The notes below the pieces were generated by a model that was not told where the DNA came from, did no database searches, and saw nothing but the letters and a program-made list of their open reading frames with translations. Made by a program: the position numbers and the translations under genes. From Iris pallida (lineage: Eukaryota > Streptophyta > Magnoliopsida > Asparagales > Iridaceae), in NCBI GenBank assembly GCA_029216955.1, contig JANAVB010023996.1, positions 13,060,269 through 13,124,268 of the forward strand: a stretch of 64,000 bases of DNA, read 5' to 3'. Positions 32,914-45,581 of the stretch are shown piece after piece; positions within the stretch are counted from its first letter, which is position 1; each line of letters starts with the position of its first letter.

Positions 32914-35723
32914 AGTTTTTTGGTGGCCCATGCAGGTCAGTTTTTGCAAAAGATTGCGAACTCGTGATAGTACTTAAGTTAGTCGTACTATTGCGAGTGC
33001 GACTAGGAAATGCTCATTCACAACTAAGAGTAAATCAATTTTAAGAGAATGGTTAGGACTAGGAGTCCCTAATTTAATATGACAATTGGGTAGTTAAGGT
33101 TGCTACATAGGCCTTATTGAATTCTAAATCTTGTTAGATGATTTTCATAGAAGGATGCACTATTATACTCTGAATTGGTAGTATTTCTGAAGTATATTCG
33201 TAACCCCTCTTTCTGAAAGTTTGGAAAATATTCTTTTATTTATTTGTTTGAATTAAATGTGATTTTTAGAATTTTATAAATATTTATTATAAAGGGCCTT
33301 AGTCACGGTTAAGTTTTTGGAGCACAAGATGACCAAGAATTTTGGTACTGAGAGTGTAGTCGAGTGCCTTGATTAGTGTTCTAGCCATGGTAGAGAAGGC
33401 CGAGTCATAAGTGTGCACTAACTAGGAAAACCATGCCAAATCGCGACATAACCCTAAGAATAAATTAATTATTTATTATTAAGATTATTGACTTTTAGAA
33501 GACCCGGTTGTTCCAAACTAGCCCAAATCCCACCCAAGTCCTGATGGTCACGTAATGCGACCAACGTCGACCGTGTAGAATGTGTATATACATATATATA
33601 TTTGTAGTCCATTCTAGTATTGTGAATAATTCCTATAAATTATGTTTTGAATATAATATAGGTATTGTTGCTATTTAAATTCGTATTATACTTGGGAATA
33701 TGGTAACCTTCCCTTAAATGATATTTCAGAATTTATTCAGACTATACTTGTGTATAAATATATTCGAAAAAAAATTAATCATAGTACTTTATACATATTT
33801 CCCTCGATCGTGAATATTAGAGAAATAGAGATTAAAGTTTATATTTCTTTCGCCTTCAGTCACTTTCTCCCTAATCATGATCATTTGTACAACTTTATCT
33901 TATGTCTTCTCTAAAGATCGCCATATCATGCATTTGTATCACTTATATTTCCTTTGGACCCAAGGGATTATATCTTTTTAAATAATTTCTCACTCAATTG
34001 TCTATACATTAATCTCAAGTTAAGTTTTTGGATTCAAGAGTTATCCTTCCTAACTAATTATTTTCTTTTCAAGACTTAATATTCATACTTGAAGGACAGA
34101 TACTTACACCCTCTTGGAACTTGTTCGAAATTCTAGAACCTCCTTTGAAATTTCGTAAAGTATAGTTAAAAGAATGTTCGTTGACTTGCGACTGCAAGAC
34201 AGCAGCGCACTGTCGCCACTTATTTGAATTATCGAGACTACGGGTTCACTGCAGCCAGCAGCGCACTGGCGTGGCATGTTTCCCAAGTTGAAATAATTTC
34301 AGGTAAGCGTGAGTTATTGAATATCATTAAAAGCTATAGCTTAGTTGCCCAAATTTTTTTATCCTTGAATTATTATGTCAAGATTGGATAGAGTTGATAG
34401 GGTATTCATTACCGTATCCTCATTTGAGTCATGGAACCAAGAGTTTATAGCAGCTAGTTGTACACTGGCGAGGCATAAACTCTCGATAAAATGACTTCAG
34501 ATATGTTTACGATATTCGAATACCATATGGTCTACGTCTTTTATTGGCATACGACTATAAAGTCTCTAAATTGATTTGTGCCTTATTCCTAGTTACCAAC
34601 TTCTCAATAAACTGGTTGTTCTTTCCTTTATATCTTCCTCTTTTCGAATCGTCATCTTTTAAACCTAATTTGATTTTCTTCCACTAGATTCATAATCACC
34701 CCTAGATTACGATTCTATGATCATGCCTACACAATCGACAGTGTTGGGACGGTTTCGATTTGGACCATCCTTAACGACCTTTCGATCACGACTAGACTAT
34801 TCGAATCTATTTCAATCGTGCCAATTCGTATGTTCTCCTAGAATTCGATTCTATAATCGTGCTTAGATAATTTTGCTAAACTAGTTGTTCATACCAAAAT
34901 GATTTCAATTTTGATCGATCTTAAACAATTTTGATCATGACTAAATCATAATCGTGCCTATACTTTTAGTCAATTAATGCTAAATTTTAATCATGATTAT
35001 TTTGATCATATTCATGCTCTTGCCAAATTTTTCATGTTTGGATGACTTGCATGATTAACCTCGACCGTGATTGCATCTTAGTTATATCTAAATGATTCTA
35101 ACCATTTTAAGACGTTGTCTAAATTTTGATAGATGACCATTCCTATAATTCCAATAGCAGATAATCATACCTAAACGACTTTCCTTGTTTAGCTAATCTT
35201 ATTCCAGTTATATCATTGACTATCATGACTAGGTCCTTTGGCTATACCTTCATCGTGCCTCGTATCTTTTCTTAAGGTTCGATTAATTCATGATATAACT
35301 TGCTTGATCATTAATCAGATCATTTTATTATTCTTAATCATGACCAATCATACCCTTCAAAATTTCGAGGAAGAAGATTTCTAAGGTGGGTAGAGTCTTC
35401 GATCGATAAATTGTCCTAGAGGTTATCGATTTTGGGAATATTTAGAATCTTTGGGTTCAAGACTGTAGCCTAAGACTGTAACACAAAGCCATATCTATGT
35501 ACTTCTCCACTTCCCTCCTTCGTTCGTCAATGCTTTGTTCAATATTTATTTTGATCAATAATCCTTATTATGAAAGTTTTGGTTACCCTCGATCTTATCT
35601 TATAAATCAATACCATCCTTATTAAAAATTCATGTTACTACATTTTTCTTCAGACCTACCGAGTCTATCTATCCTAGACATCCCTAAATTTGAGGACGAA
35701 TTTATTTCTAAGGTGGGTAGATT
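32914..35723 (+). mobile_element. Internal region of E1, non-coding
   Basis: Primer-binding-like TGGTGGCCCATGCAGGTC at 32921-32938. Then 2.7 kb of AT-rich sequence with no frame longer than about 60 codons. It closes with AATTTGAGGACGAATTT, a relic of a pol 3' end, and the polypurine tract AAGGTGGGTAG at 35710-35723. Such elements need enzymes supplied by an autonomous relative. Confidence 0.8.
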
Positions 35724-38700
35724 TGTAACTCCTCCTCCCGGATTTTTTCAAAAAAATTTATTTTATTTTGATTACTGTGTTTAAATAAAATCTTTCGTCG
35801 AGACTCGGCAGATGATATTTGATCAAAACTAGTTAAATTAAATATTTTGAAATGTTCTAATCTTGTTTTAATAGAAATATTTATTAAATAAAATTATCGG
35901 AATTATAAAAGGAGTTTGTTTATTATTTTGAATGATTATTAATTAATTAATTTATTTTATTTTATTTTATATCATGATTAGAAATAAATCCTCTCTTTGA
36001 AAAATATAGAACGTTATTTTGCTCTTATCTTTGTATTACAAAATTAGTTAAAAATCTTATGGTTTGAAAGGTGTAAATAGTCTTGAACGAAATTTTGAAT
36101 AATAGTTAGTACATTAAACTATTTTTATGGTATCGAATACTATGCCTATTACTTGAATTAAGTTTTGGAGTTCGAAATATTCTTTTAAACTATTTGATGA
36201 TACCAAATACAATTTCAACTTATTATGATAATTTATTAAAGATATGAATTCATATGATTAAAAGTATTTTGGATAATATTAATATATTGGTTTAAATATT
36301 ATTAAGATTGGATAATTTAGTTATCTATAAGGGTTTCCTTTGAATATCAACCCTATCTACATTATATATTTTTGGAAGCCTTATGTAAGCCATCATTAAA
36401 TTCCCTTGTACTAGCCGAATAATCAAGGCCTGCATTCACATTCGGATCAATTTAAAATTGATCTCTTCTAATCCTCCTACAATTAACCCTAATCTAAATC
36501 CATATATATATAAAAGCATCAACCCAAGTCCTACGTGAATCCTCTTCGACACAACCAAACCCTGCTCTCCTCTTCAACCACCACATCTAATATTGCCATC
36601 AACCACGTATCTCCTCACCATCGCCACAGCAACACCAATATCCTCACCATCGTCACAGCAACACCAATAGCCAATAACAAATCCTGTGCCAAAGTGTCCG
36701 TGTCCACAACAGAAATCACCGTGTCCGGACCCGTGTGTCCGTGGCTTCATCCATTTTCTTGTCCAGTCCTTCACACATACATCCATCCCACTGTGTCCGA
36801 CACACCGAAGACAGCATCAAAGCAAAACAAAAAAATTGAAACCAACCTAACCCGCCGATGCCGTCGGTCGGTCCCGCCTACCGGGCCTCCTTGTTGCTCC
36901 TCAGCTCAGCCAGCGCCGTTGACCTGGCTCCGTAGACCCTCGACAACCCACCACCGTCATCATCTCTACCGGCTTCGACCTCGGCCGCCTCGTCGGTACC
37001 CAACTTCACCGCCGCCTGACGAAATATCCACCACGCGTACGTCGCCAGTGCCGACGCTCCCTTCCAGTGCCCGTGTGCATCGCACATGGCGGTGTCCGCC
37101 ACATGGCTACAGTCTACGCGCCCAACCGCTAACCGCGACCGCTTCGCTTCGATCTCGCCTGAGACCGGACCAGGGTGCCCTGACTGCCACAAGCCGTTTG
37201 CTACGGCCAGCCTCCGGCGAACCCTCGACCAGGAGAAGACCACCGCGGCTGCGCCGCAAACTGACGGATCTCGCCTCCGGGGTGAGCAGCCCTCGGCCCT
37301 CTCGACTTCTGCACCGGCCGGATCAAGGAGCGCCACCGGCGACCCGCTCCATCGCCGAGCCGGAGCAGGCGAATGCCTCGAGGTTGTTTTCAAGGCCCCT
37401 GCACCGGATCTTCACCGCGCCTCACCATCGGGAACCAGCGCCCGTCTACTCGCCTCCTCGAGTCCGACCCGCTGTGCCGCGTGCCGCCACTCACGGGATC
37501 TGGCCACCAGATCTAACGTTGGCGATGATGCCATGGCCATCCACGGCTTTCCCTCCATGCGCCTCCGCCGTGGATGTGACGATGACCTCCCGAAGTCTCT
37601 CCAGCCCTCGCGGCTGACTCTGCCTCCGCCGACTACTCGTGAGCCTCCCTTTCTTTTCTTTATTCCCTTATTCTTTTAAATTACTCTGCTCTCTCTCTCT
37701 CTCTCTCTGACTTTCCTCTAAAGCTGAGTATTAATTATATTTGGATTATTTTATTACTTCGTTATAATAGTTAGGATGATAAATATTTTCATTATCAGTA
37801 TTTGTACTAACAGTTTATTAATATTATTACTACCCATGTTATTGCAACACCTTTAATTAAATTCTAATTATTATTGATATTAATTATTAGCATATAATTA
37901 CTATTTGCTAAGATTATATTCATAATCAAGTATAATCATTAGACCATTGCATTTGTGCTAGTAAATTCTTTGGGTTTTGATATCACTAAGGGCTTCTAAT
38001 GAAGGTAGTTTTGGGCAGATATATAAATTTGACCTCTATATGTAAAGGCTAATATTCTTGGGTCACAAATAATGTTTTAGGTTATATATATACATTTGGG
38101 GCTTATTTGTTATACATTACTTATGGGTTGGGCTTCTGTGATTAAGGAGTTTTTTTAAGTATATTCCTAGTATATTAGTTTAAATGAATACATAATTTCT
38201 AAATAATTTTCTAAGATATAAGTAATAACGTCTCTTAAAACGATTTTCCTTCATGAATCGTGATTAATCCTATCTCCATCTTCCATGCGAATCCGGACTC
38301 TTGCACATCCACCCTAGCCAATCGGAGTATCCTGGACGCAATGGTATTATTGGTTTCACCAGCAAAGGACCACAGACAAGTGCACTTTCTGATTGCTTTC
38401 GATTCATAGTAGTCTTTTCATTTCATGTCTATACATATATCCTGCTGTTTGTTGACATGGTCGTAACATGGAGTAGTCGGGAGGGAAAATATCTTTCGTG
38501 AATGATAGCAGCTGCACACGAGCGTGCAGTGTGCCGTATTTACCCCCTAGCCGTTCATATGTCGAAAAGGATATTTCACACCACCTAGGTAGATGTCTTT
38601 TATTTTTATTTTTCATCTCCACCGTGCCATGTCATCAGTTACTTTCTAGCTTTTATATTCCATATGTTATTTTCATGTCTTGTTAATTCTATTGTGTTTT

Positions 38701-39040
38701 TGCATTGTCGTCGGTTTGTGTACTTGTTCCATTCCTGACTGAAAACTAATATTTTTTAGGTTTAGCCGCGATCACTCTTAGCATTGGGAAGGCTTGGTAT
38801 GCTGGGGTCAACCTAGAAATAGAAAGCAGTTGTATCAATTTCATTAATTATAGAATCTTGTATTTTCTTTAAATATAAATGTTGTAAATATTGTAATAAA
38901 TTTAGAAATGTGAATGAGCGGCAAATGTTATACTTTGAGCATTTATTTCTTGCGGGCTTGACTGCATTCTACCGCCAACTCTGCGGCGTAGGCTGGCTTG
39001 GACACGTCTCATACCCGAAAAGCGGATGCGGGTCGTGACA
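35724..39040 (+). repeat. 3' LTR of E1
   Basis: Partner of 29566-32913, including the GC-rich island (36840-37640) and the TATA-like box (36503). A CT run at 37690-37709 is longer than in the partner. Confidence 0.88.
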
Positions 39041-39864
39041 CAACGAAGGGATGAATGTAATTGTAAACAAAGAATAGTGGAAGAACTTTGGGTAGACACG
39101 GACACGATGCATGCACGATAAAATGCTTGTGGTGTTGATGGAATTGGTTTAGTAAAATTTTTATATGGATGAGTACCTCTCCTTATATAGGATGTGGAAA
39201 TTCCCACTTGGATAAGGATTAGGATTTAAACCCAATTAGATAATTTAATTTAAATCAAATCTAAATTCAATTTAAATTCTAATTTTAAATCTAGATAACC
39301 TAGACTCAAATTAAATATAAATTCTACCTTTAAACTATTTAAATTAAATACATAAAATCAAATCGAAATTTAAAATGGCCACAATAACTTCCAAATATAT
39401 TTTTCAAAATACCAATAATAATAATTTCAAAAATAATAAATATTTTTAAATATCTTTTTGAATAATGAAATATTAATATTAACAAATCTCGAAAATTATA
39501 TTTTTATTTAAAAATAAACTAACAAAATATTTAAGAAATATATACGTATGCACAAAGAATATTATTTATTATTAATAACTATTATAAACGAAAGACTTTT
39601 TATAAATAAATAAAATAATGGACTTGGAATATTCGTATGATAACTAAAATAATTATTACATATATTATTTTAAAACTATAAAATAATAAATAAAAATGTT
39701 TTTCTAAAAATATGTACGCTCGCACATATTCGCACTCGTCAAGCAAATTCGATAATAACGAAATTTCGTGCGTGACGTACACTGCAACTACGTAACGTAC
39801 AAATACAAAAAAATAATCAGTACCAAATTTATAAAAAATATAGTAGAAATTTAGGGGTTTTACA
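39041..39864 (-). repeat. Right (5') LTR of B, second part
   Basis: Matches 24708-25542, including the TATA box near 39182 and the end TTAGGGGTTTTACA. It closes element B. Confidence 0.85.
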
Positions 39865-39869
39865 CTTGC
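39865..39869. repeat. Target-site duplication of B, right copy
   Basis: CTTGC, identical to 4027-4031. Confidence 0.9.
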
Positions 39870-39930
39870 CTCTCCGTCGAGAGCAGCGGACTCTCCTTCC
39901 ATTCATCCCGACGTGCAACCCCTATCAAAG
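39870..39930 (+). pseudogene. Antisense PMD gene of C, exon 1 (3' part)
   Basis: Completes the frame begun at 3976: ..SPSRAADSPSIHPDVQPLSK, parallel to the YPDVHPTID end of exon 1 in A. The donor GTAAGG follows at 39931. Confidence 0.7.
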
Positions 39931-40398
39931 GTAAGGACGGTGGAAAGACGACGACTGAAATTTTGAATGGCCACATCGCATATTTTATACGTGGGCCTGT
40001 CATATATCGCCTCTGTGCTTTAAGCCTGATCGATGCATGCCCTATCTCCATTTGGACCGCATGTGTTCTGTATGATAGGGCCGCATGGGCTGAGCCGCAT
40101 AAGCGTTACACATTTGAACCTGAACCGCATAAGTGCCCCAAGACTGATCCGCATGAGCACTTCATGACTGAGCCACATAAGTTCCTCAGGACTAAGCCGC
40201 ATGAGTACTTCATGACTGAGCCACATGAACCGCATAGGTGCCTCATGACTTAGCCGTATTAGCACTTCATAACTGAGCCACATAAGTTCCTAATGACTGA
40301 GCCGCATTAGTTCTGTTTGGCTAGGCCGTATAGCTGAATAATGACCTTTGTTTTCTTCTCACTGCTAACCCCTTTTTCCCTTTTTTTATATTTTGTAG
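39931..40398 (+). other. Intron of antisense gene, element C
   Basis: Donor GTAAGG and T-rich acceptor TATATTTTGTAG at 40398. The body holds an array of GAGCCGCATAAG-type units about every 24 bases (40044-40330). Homologous to intron 1 of A and D by position, donor and content. Confidence 0.65.
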
Positions 40399-40822
40399 GG
40401 ATCTGTCTAGCAATTTTTCCAGGACCGGTGTCGGAGATAAAGTGAAAATGCACCATACTGACACACACATCAGACAGCTCAAAACTTCTCATGCTTCGGA
40501 AGAGTTTTTCCTGCGCCAATTTGGCATACACATCAGACAACTCAGAATTCCTCATGCTTCAGAAGAGTTTTCCCTAGGTGGTGGGAATAACCTTTATACT
40601 TCGGAGAGTTGGACGGTGGTCAGGCATTATCATGAACATCATGTCTTTACGGCTCTCCAAGTAGGCAAAACCACCATCAGGGATGTTGTTTTGAAGGTAT
40701 GGTCTTTTGGAGGAGCGGGGCTAAGGTATCCGCAATACGGAGTGGAGAAAAGCATGCTATATTTGCCCTCCTCTGGGCAGCTCCTTGGAGATTCGACAGC
40801 CTTGTTTGCTTCTCAGCAGTAA
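40399..40822 (+). pseudogene. Unrecognised exon in place of the PMD domain, element C
   Basis: A frame open from the acceptor to a TAA at 40820. It begins DLSSNFSRTGVGDKVKMH and has a tandem duplication (HIRQLKTSHASEEFFL / HIRQLRIPHASEEFSL, about 40464-40572). It ends GLRYPQYGVEKSMLYLPSSG and LLGDSTALFASQQ. No resemblance to the PMD exon of A or D, and no family recognised. Phase does not match exon 1 as it stands. It could be a captured host fragment or a separate exon type of this subfamily. 40823-41059 holds no frame. Confidence 0.45.
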
Positions 40823-41059
40823 AACATGACTTCTTTCGAGGGCCACAAAACTGCTTTTTGGTGAAGGCGAAGTGCTGTCAAACTGACCAAACTATTTATT
40901 GCTAGATTTTTTTTCTTTTCTTTCTGCTGCTGATGTAGTCCCATGAATGTAACTGATTTTGAATAAGCAGAATACATTCACTCCACTCTTTATTTGTGGT
41001 ATCTGTGGTGCTTGTACTAGAGGGCCTAATACAGCATTTGTGTTTGATAAAAGACATTC

Positions 41060-41736
41060 CACTGGGGAACTTTTTTGTGGACTTATTGCTCTTTTGTGCA
41101 TCTGGTAATGCGAGCAAATAGATTTGAATGATATTTTGTGGACCTACTACTCTTTGGTACACCGATGGTGCGAGTAATAGATTAGGATAACTTTTGTGGA
41201 CCTATTACCCTTATGCGCACTGGCGGTGCGGGTAAATAGATTTGAAACAAAATCCAACAGAGGTAATATGGACATGATAGGTTTTCTGGTCTTAACACCA
41301 TGTCTTTTATCCTGGGTTGGGTATATGTGTTAAGTCGAGAGACTATCGGTATCATAGGTAATACGGACATGACATACGATAATCAGGCATAATCTTTAGT
41401 GGACCTATTACTCTTCTGTGCACTAGTGGTGTGAGTAATAGATTTTGAGATAAAACCCAATAGAGGTAATATGGACGTGATAGGTTTTGTGGCCTTAACA
41501 CCATATCTTTTATCCCTGGTTGGGTACAAGTGTTAAGTCGGGAGATTGTCTATATCAGAGGTAATATGGACGTGATATATGACAATCGAAACATCAAAGC
41601 GGAAGTTCAGAGGTATCAATATACATGACTTGTCACTCGGGGAGATGTAATGTGAGTCCCCTTAGAGGGAATAGAGTGTAAGTTCAGAGGTACCTGGTAT
41701 ACATAACTCGACACTTTAGGCAATATGGGGATATTT
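41060..41736. repeat. Array of diverged stem-loops, element C
   Basis: Same place and types as 12737-13985. Arms: TATTGCTC/GAGCAAATA at 41085-41120, CTACTACTC/GAGTAATAG at 41144-41180, CTATTACCC/GGGTAAATAG at 41202-41239, CTATTACTC/GAGTAATAG at 41405-41441, CTTAACAC/GTGTTAAG at 41291-41334 and 41494-41537, and GATTGTC-TATATCA/TGATATA-T-GACAATC at 41544-41587 around the loop GAGGTAATATGGACG. Confidence 0.85.
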
Positions 41737-44700
41737 TTAAACATGGTATTTTTTCAGGAACTTGCCGTTTATGGGCATCATGAACAAGTCCCTATTCTGC
41801 TTTACGAGCCGGTATGCACAATTGGAGAATACAGTCTCGATGATGAACGGACCCTCCTATTTAGGCTGGAATTTGCTGGTGGTCTTGTGAGTCATGACCA
41901 TTGGTCTGCGAACGGCCAAGATGAGATCGTCGACTTGGAATATTCTCTGTTTGACTTTCTTGTTGAAAGCCTGAGAGATGCGCGCTTGGTAGATCTCTAT
42001 GCTTTGTTGAGCTTGTAAATGCTTTTTGTCTAAGGCTTCCAGTTCTTGTAGCCGTCGACAGTGGTTGTCATCTGACGTCAATCGGTAAGTAAGGGCCATG
42101 CAAAGCGAGGGGATCTGACTCTCCAATGGGAGAACTACCTCACTTCCGTAAACCAAGGAGAACGATATATTTCCTGTAGCCGTCCGACTCGTAGTGCGAT
42201 ACGCCCATAAGCACTCGCTAAGCTTTTTATTCCAGTCGCGTTTGTTTGAAAACACGAACTTTTTGAGAAGCTTGATTATGGTTTTGTTAAAGGCTTCAGC
42301 CAGAACATTAGCCGATGGGTTATATGCTGTCGAGGCTATGTTCTGAATTTGATTCTTGTCACAAAATCGATAAAAAGCATGGCTTGCGAACTGCAGACGA
42401 TTGTCTTGAATAATCCTCCGGGCAGTCTAAAACGGTAGATGACGTGATATTTTATGAAACTAATCATGTTTGATGTCTTTACCTCTGCAAGAAAAATAGC
42501 TTCCGCCCATTTGGAGAAGTAATCGGTGATTGCAAGTATGAACCGATGCCCCCTAGACGATAGTGGGATGACTGGCCAAATGATATCCATTTCCCATGCT
42601 TCAAATGGCCAAGAGGCCACTGTTGGGTACAAGAATTCGAATGGTAGATGTATGAAATCTGTGTGGATCTCGTAAACCTTACACTTCTTTGCATAATCAA
42701 CTGCATCTACTACCATTATGGGCCAGTAATAACCCATCAGGCGGAGACGATCTTGCAACTTTGGGCCAGGTTGTTGAGCCCCGCAAGCGCCATCGTGAGC
42801 CTCGCGTAAGGCTTCTTTGACTTCTACATTTGACGGGCATCTTAATAGTAGCCCATCATAGGATCGTAGATATAACATTTTCGTTTCTGTATCATAGAAG
42901 AATCTGAGAGAGCGCCTTCTGATTGAAGTTGCTTTCTTTACATTCTCTGGCAGAATTCTGTAGACTACAAAATCGAGGCAGGCGTCTCCAGTCTTATATG
43001 TCATTGGTTATCTGGGCGGAGTAACTCGTACCCTGTTGAATATTGTTCTTGAGATAGACCAGCTCATGGTCTATCACGTCGACTAGATAATGAGCATCAT
43101 TTGGAACTGCTAAGGAACAGACGAGGCCTGCTAGGACATCGGCTTCAATATTTTGGAGCCTAGGAACACGCTTTATAAAGAACCCCTCTAAGGTTGCAAT
43201 GATGGCAATTGCTGTCTGATGGTAGGGAATTAGGTCCTCGTTGCTAACCTCGTATGAGCCTCGGATCTGATTAACAATCAGCTGCGAGTCGCCATACAAT
43301 TCTAGGTACTTAAACCCCACATCTTTTACGAGTTAGAGTCCGATAACTAGAGTGTTATATTCGGCTACGTTATTTGAATATGGTTCTGTGAAAGAATATG
43401 CCCGATTGACCACCAATCCAGAGGGAGAAATTAATACTACCCTGACTCCAACGACGATATCACCTTGTGGCCTCGTTCTTGAAGCACCATCAAAGAACAT
43501 TTGCCAAATGGAATCATGTGAAGTCATGTTTGAGTCGACGACTTCGTCAGGGATTTCTTCATAAATTTTGGCTATTTTTGAGCCTGGATGGGCTGCTAAG
43601 AAGTCGGCCAGGGCTTGAGCTTCGATAGCCTTCTACGGAACAAAAACCATGTCGTAGGGGGATAACAGTATCGCCCAGGTGGCTAGACGAGAACTGAGTA
43701 CACCTGGCTTGGTCATGAGAACCCTGAGAGGATTAACTCGTGAGACAACATGGATGGTCTGCCCTGTCACATAGTGTCATGTTTTCTGAATGGCGAACAC
43801 TAGGGCAAGGCACTCCTTCTCCACGGTGGTGTACCTATGTTCCGGTCCTACCATCATCTAGCTGAGATAGTAAATAGCTTATTCATGTCCCGCGTTATTA
43901 TTCTGTGCTAGCAAAGCACCGAGAGAGTGTTCCATCACCCGTACATAGAGCAGGAAGGGCTTTTCGGCGACCGGGGCTACCAGAACTGGCAGATTCGTCA
44001 GGTATTCCTTAATGTCATCAAAGGCATGCTGAAATTTCTAATTCCATACGAAAACGACAACTTTCTTCATGAGTTGAGTGAAGGGTTGACATTGCCCTAA
44101 GATGTTAGATATGAACCTCCTGATGTAGGCTAGTCTTCCATGAAGGCCGCAGAGTTGACGGAGGTTCCTCGGTGGACTCATCTCCAGGATTGCTTTTGTT
44201 TTATCGGATATGTGAATGCCCCGAAAAGTAATACGAAGCCCAAGAACTTCCTACTGGACACGCCAAAGAAAGACTTGGTGGGATTCATCTACAGATTGTG
44301 CGCTCGTATGAGGTCGAACACTGTTCTCAAATCATATAAGTGATTATTTTTGGAGCGGCTTTTGACGGCGATGTCATCAACGTAACACTCCACCGTCTTG
44401 CGTATGTGATCTCTGAAGATAACGCTCATAGCACGTTGATATGTAGCACCGGTATTTTTCAGGCCGAAGGGCATGATCGTATAACAATACACGCCGATCG
44501 GTGTTCGGAATGACGTATGCTTCGCATCATCAAGAGATATTTTGATTTGATTAAATCATGAAAAGCCATCTATAAAGGACATGCACTCGAAGCCACACGT
44601 ATTATCGATCACTATGTCGGTGATCGGAAGAGGGAATTCATCCTTAGGGCATACCGCATTCAAATTGTGGAAGTCGATGCAAATTTGGATCTTTCCGTTC

Positions 44701-45581
44701 TTCTTGATGACTGGTACTATGTTGGCTACCCAGTCTGGGTGCTGCTCTTCACGGATGAAACCGCTATCTATAAGCTAGTTTACTTCTATTTCAATGGAGT
44801 TCATGATGTCTGGACGAAACCACCGCTGTTGTTGTTTGACTTGTTTTGCGTCAGGATAAATGTTGAGCTTATGAAGTGCGATTTCGGTATTTAGCCCTGA
44901 CATGTCTTCATAGCTCCAAGCGAAGACGTCGATGTATTCTCTGGCGAGTTGTAACAGCAACTCTCGCTCATCATCCGTCAGGCTTTTACTAACAAAGATT
45001 GGCTTCGTGGAGGATTCATCGCCACGGTCAACTTGTATGACCTCGTCTTCATTGGGAGGGTCTCGTTGTTCAAAGCGCTTCTCCCATTGTGTATCCAATA
45101 GTTGGACCCATGGCTCCAACTTAAGTGGTTCGAGTAGATCTTTGTCTTCCTCTTCAATACTAGCAGATGTCATGTTGACAGATAATGTCTGCCTAAATAT
45201 ATCTCCAATGCTGCCATTGGAGTCGTAAGTGGATGACTCGGACGAATGAGAGTGCCACTTACATTCTTCATCGGAACTCTCGAGCGTTGTTGCTGGTGTA
45301 ATATACCTGAGGCCGTGTCTAAATTTGTGATAATAATCCTGAGGTTTCCCAGCCGGTGTTGACAGCTGTAGAGGCAATCGCCGACCGTTGTCAAAATTCA
45401 GACCCGGGGTAGCCTCCAAGTCGTACTCCTGCTTTTGCATGAAGTACTTGGCTTAAGGACTATACAGGTAGAGCGGTAATCTTTCAGCGTCGGGTTCGAG
45501 ATCAAACTCCTGTGGCATGAAAGATGGAGGACCTTCTTTTCGGCCAAAGATGATCGTGTGACCCCATTCTCTTCTGCCTGG
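41737..45581 (-). pseudogene. Pol of Tat element C (RT, two RNase H, integrase), broken
   Basis: Minus strand, parallel to A. Linker 45440-44775 (ending in the RT start), RT with PFGLKNTGATYQRAM and YVDD (44492-44289), first RNase H about 44080-43620 with stops, second RNase H 43527-42994 (FFDGASRTRPQGD, NNVAEYN, YGDSQLIVNQI), and integrase 43004-41737. The integrase zinc finger is damaged (CKACQ of A reads CKVYE), but the third catalytic residue is still Glu (LAEAFNK near 42285). Many stops and frameshifts. Upstream coding is cut by the LTR of D at 45582. Confidence 0.9.

Larger units (their letters stand above)
29566..39040 (+). mobile_element. Large-LTR non-coding element E1 (LARD-like)
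   Basis: Two LTRs of 3348 and 3317 bp (TGTAACTCC... to ...GGGTCATGACA / GGGTCGTGACA) enclose 2.8 kb without any coding domain. Plus orientation follows from the primer-binding-like motif at 32921 and the polypurine tract at 35710-35723. The LTRs differ at a few per cent of sites. Inserted in B's right LTR; no clear target duplication (left flank CGGGG, right flank CAACG). Confidence 0.88.
4032..39864 (-). mobile_element. Large-LTR non-coding element B (LARD-like), minus orientation
   Basis: LTRs run 4032-25542 (interrupted by A) and 26857-39864 (interrupted by E1). They have matching ends (TGTAACGCC... and ...TTAGGGGTTTTACA) and are flanked by CTTGC. After removing the insertions the LTRs are about 3.9 and 3.5 kb and the internal part only 1.3 kb. 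Orientation comes from the polypurine-like tract next to the left LTR and a primer-binding-site-like motif next to the right LTR. No gag or pol domain is visible. The tail beside the polypurine tract reads like the end of a Tekay/Del-type pol (NFEDKI), suggesting derivation from that lineage. Confidence 0.85.
2513..45581 (-). mobile_element. Ty3/gypsy Tat element C (interrupted by B, cut by D)
   Basis: Minus-strand element. Its 3' LTR is 2513-3536, followed by a polypurine tract, the start of the plus-strand antisense gene (3976-4031), element B as an insertion (4032-39864), the rest of exon 1 and its intron, a hairpin array (41060-41736) and pol (41737-45581). Pol stops abruptly at 45581 where the LTR of element D begins. 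Gag, primer-binding site and 5' LTR would lie beyond D, outside the window. The outer flank at 2508-2512 is GTATC, so the matching duplication cannot be tested here. Confidence 0.8.

Noticed and set aside
36535..37617. 360-codon plus-strand frame in E1's right LTR
   Set aside because: The left LTR copy (30374-31513) breaks the same frame by indels, and the reverse strand is also open. Compositional.
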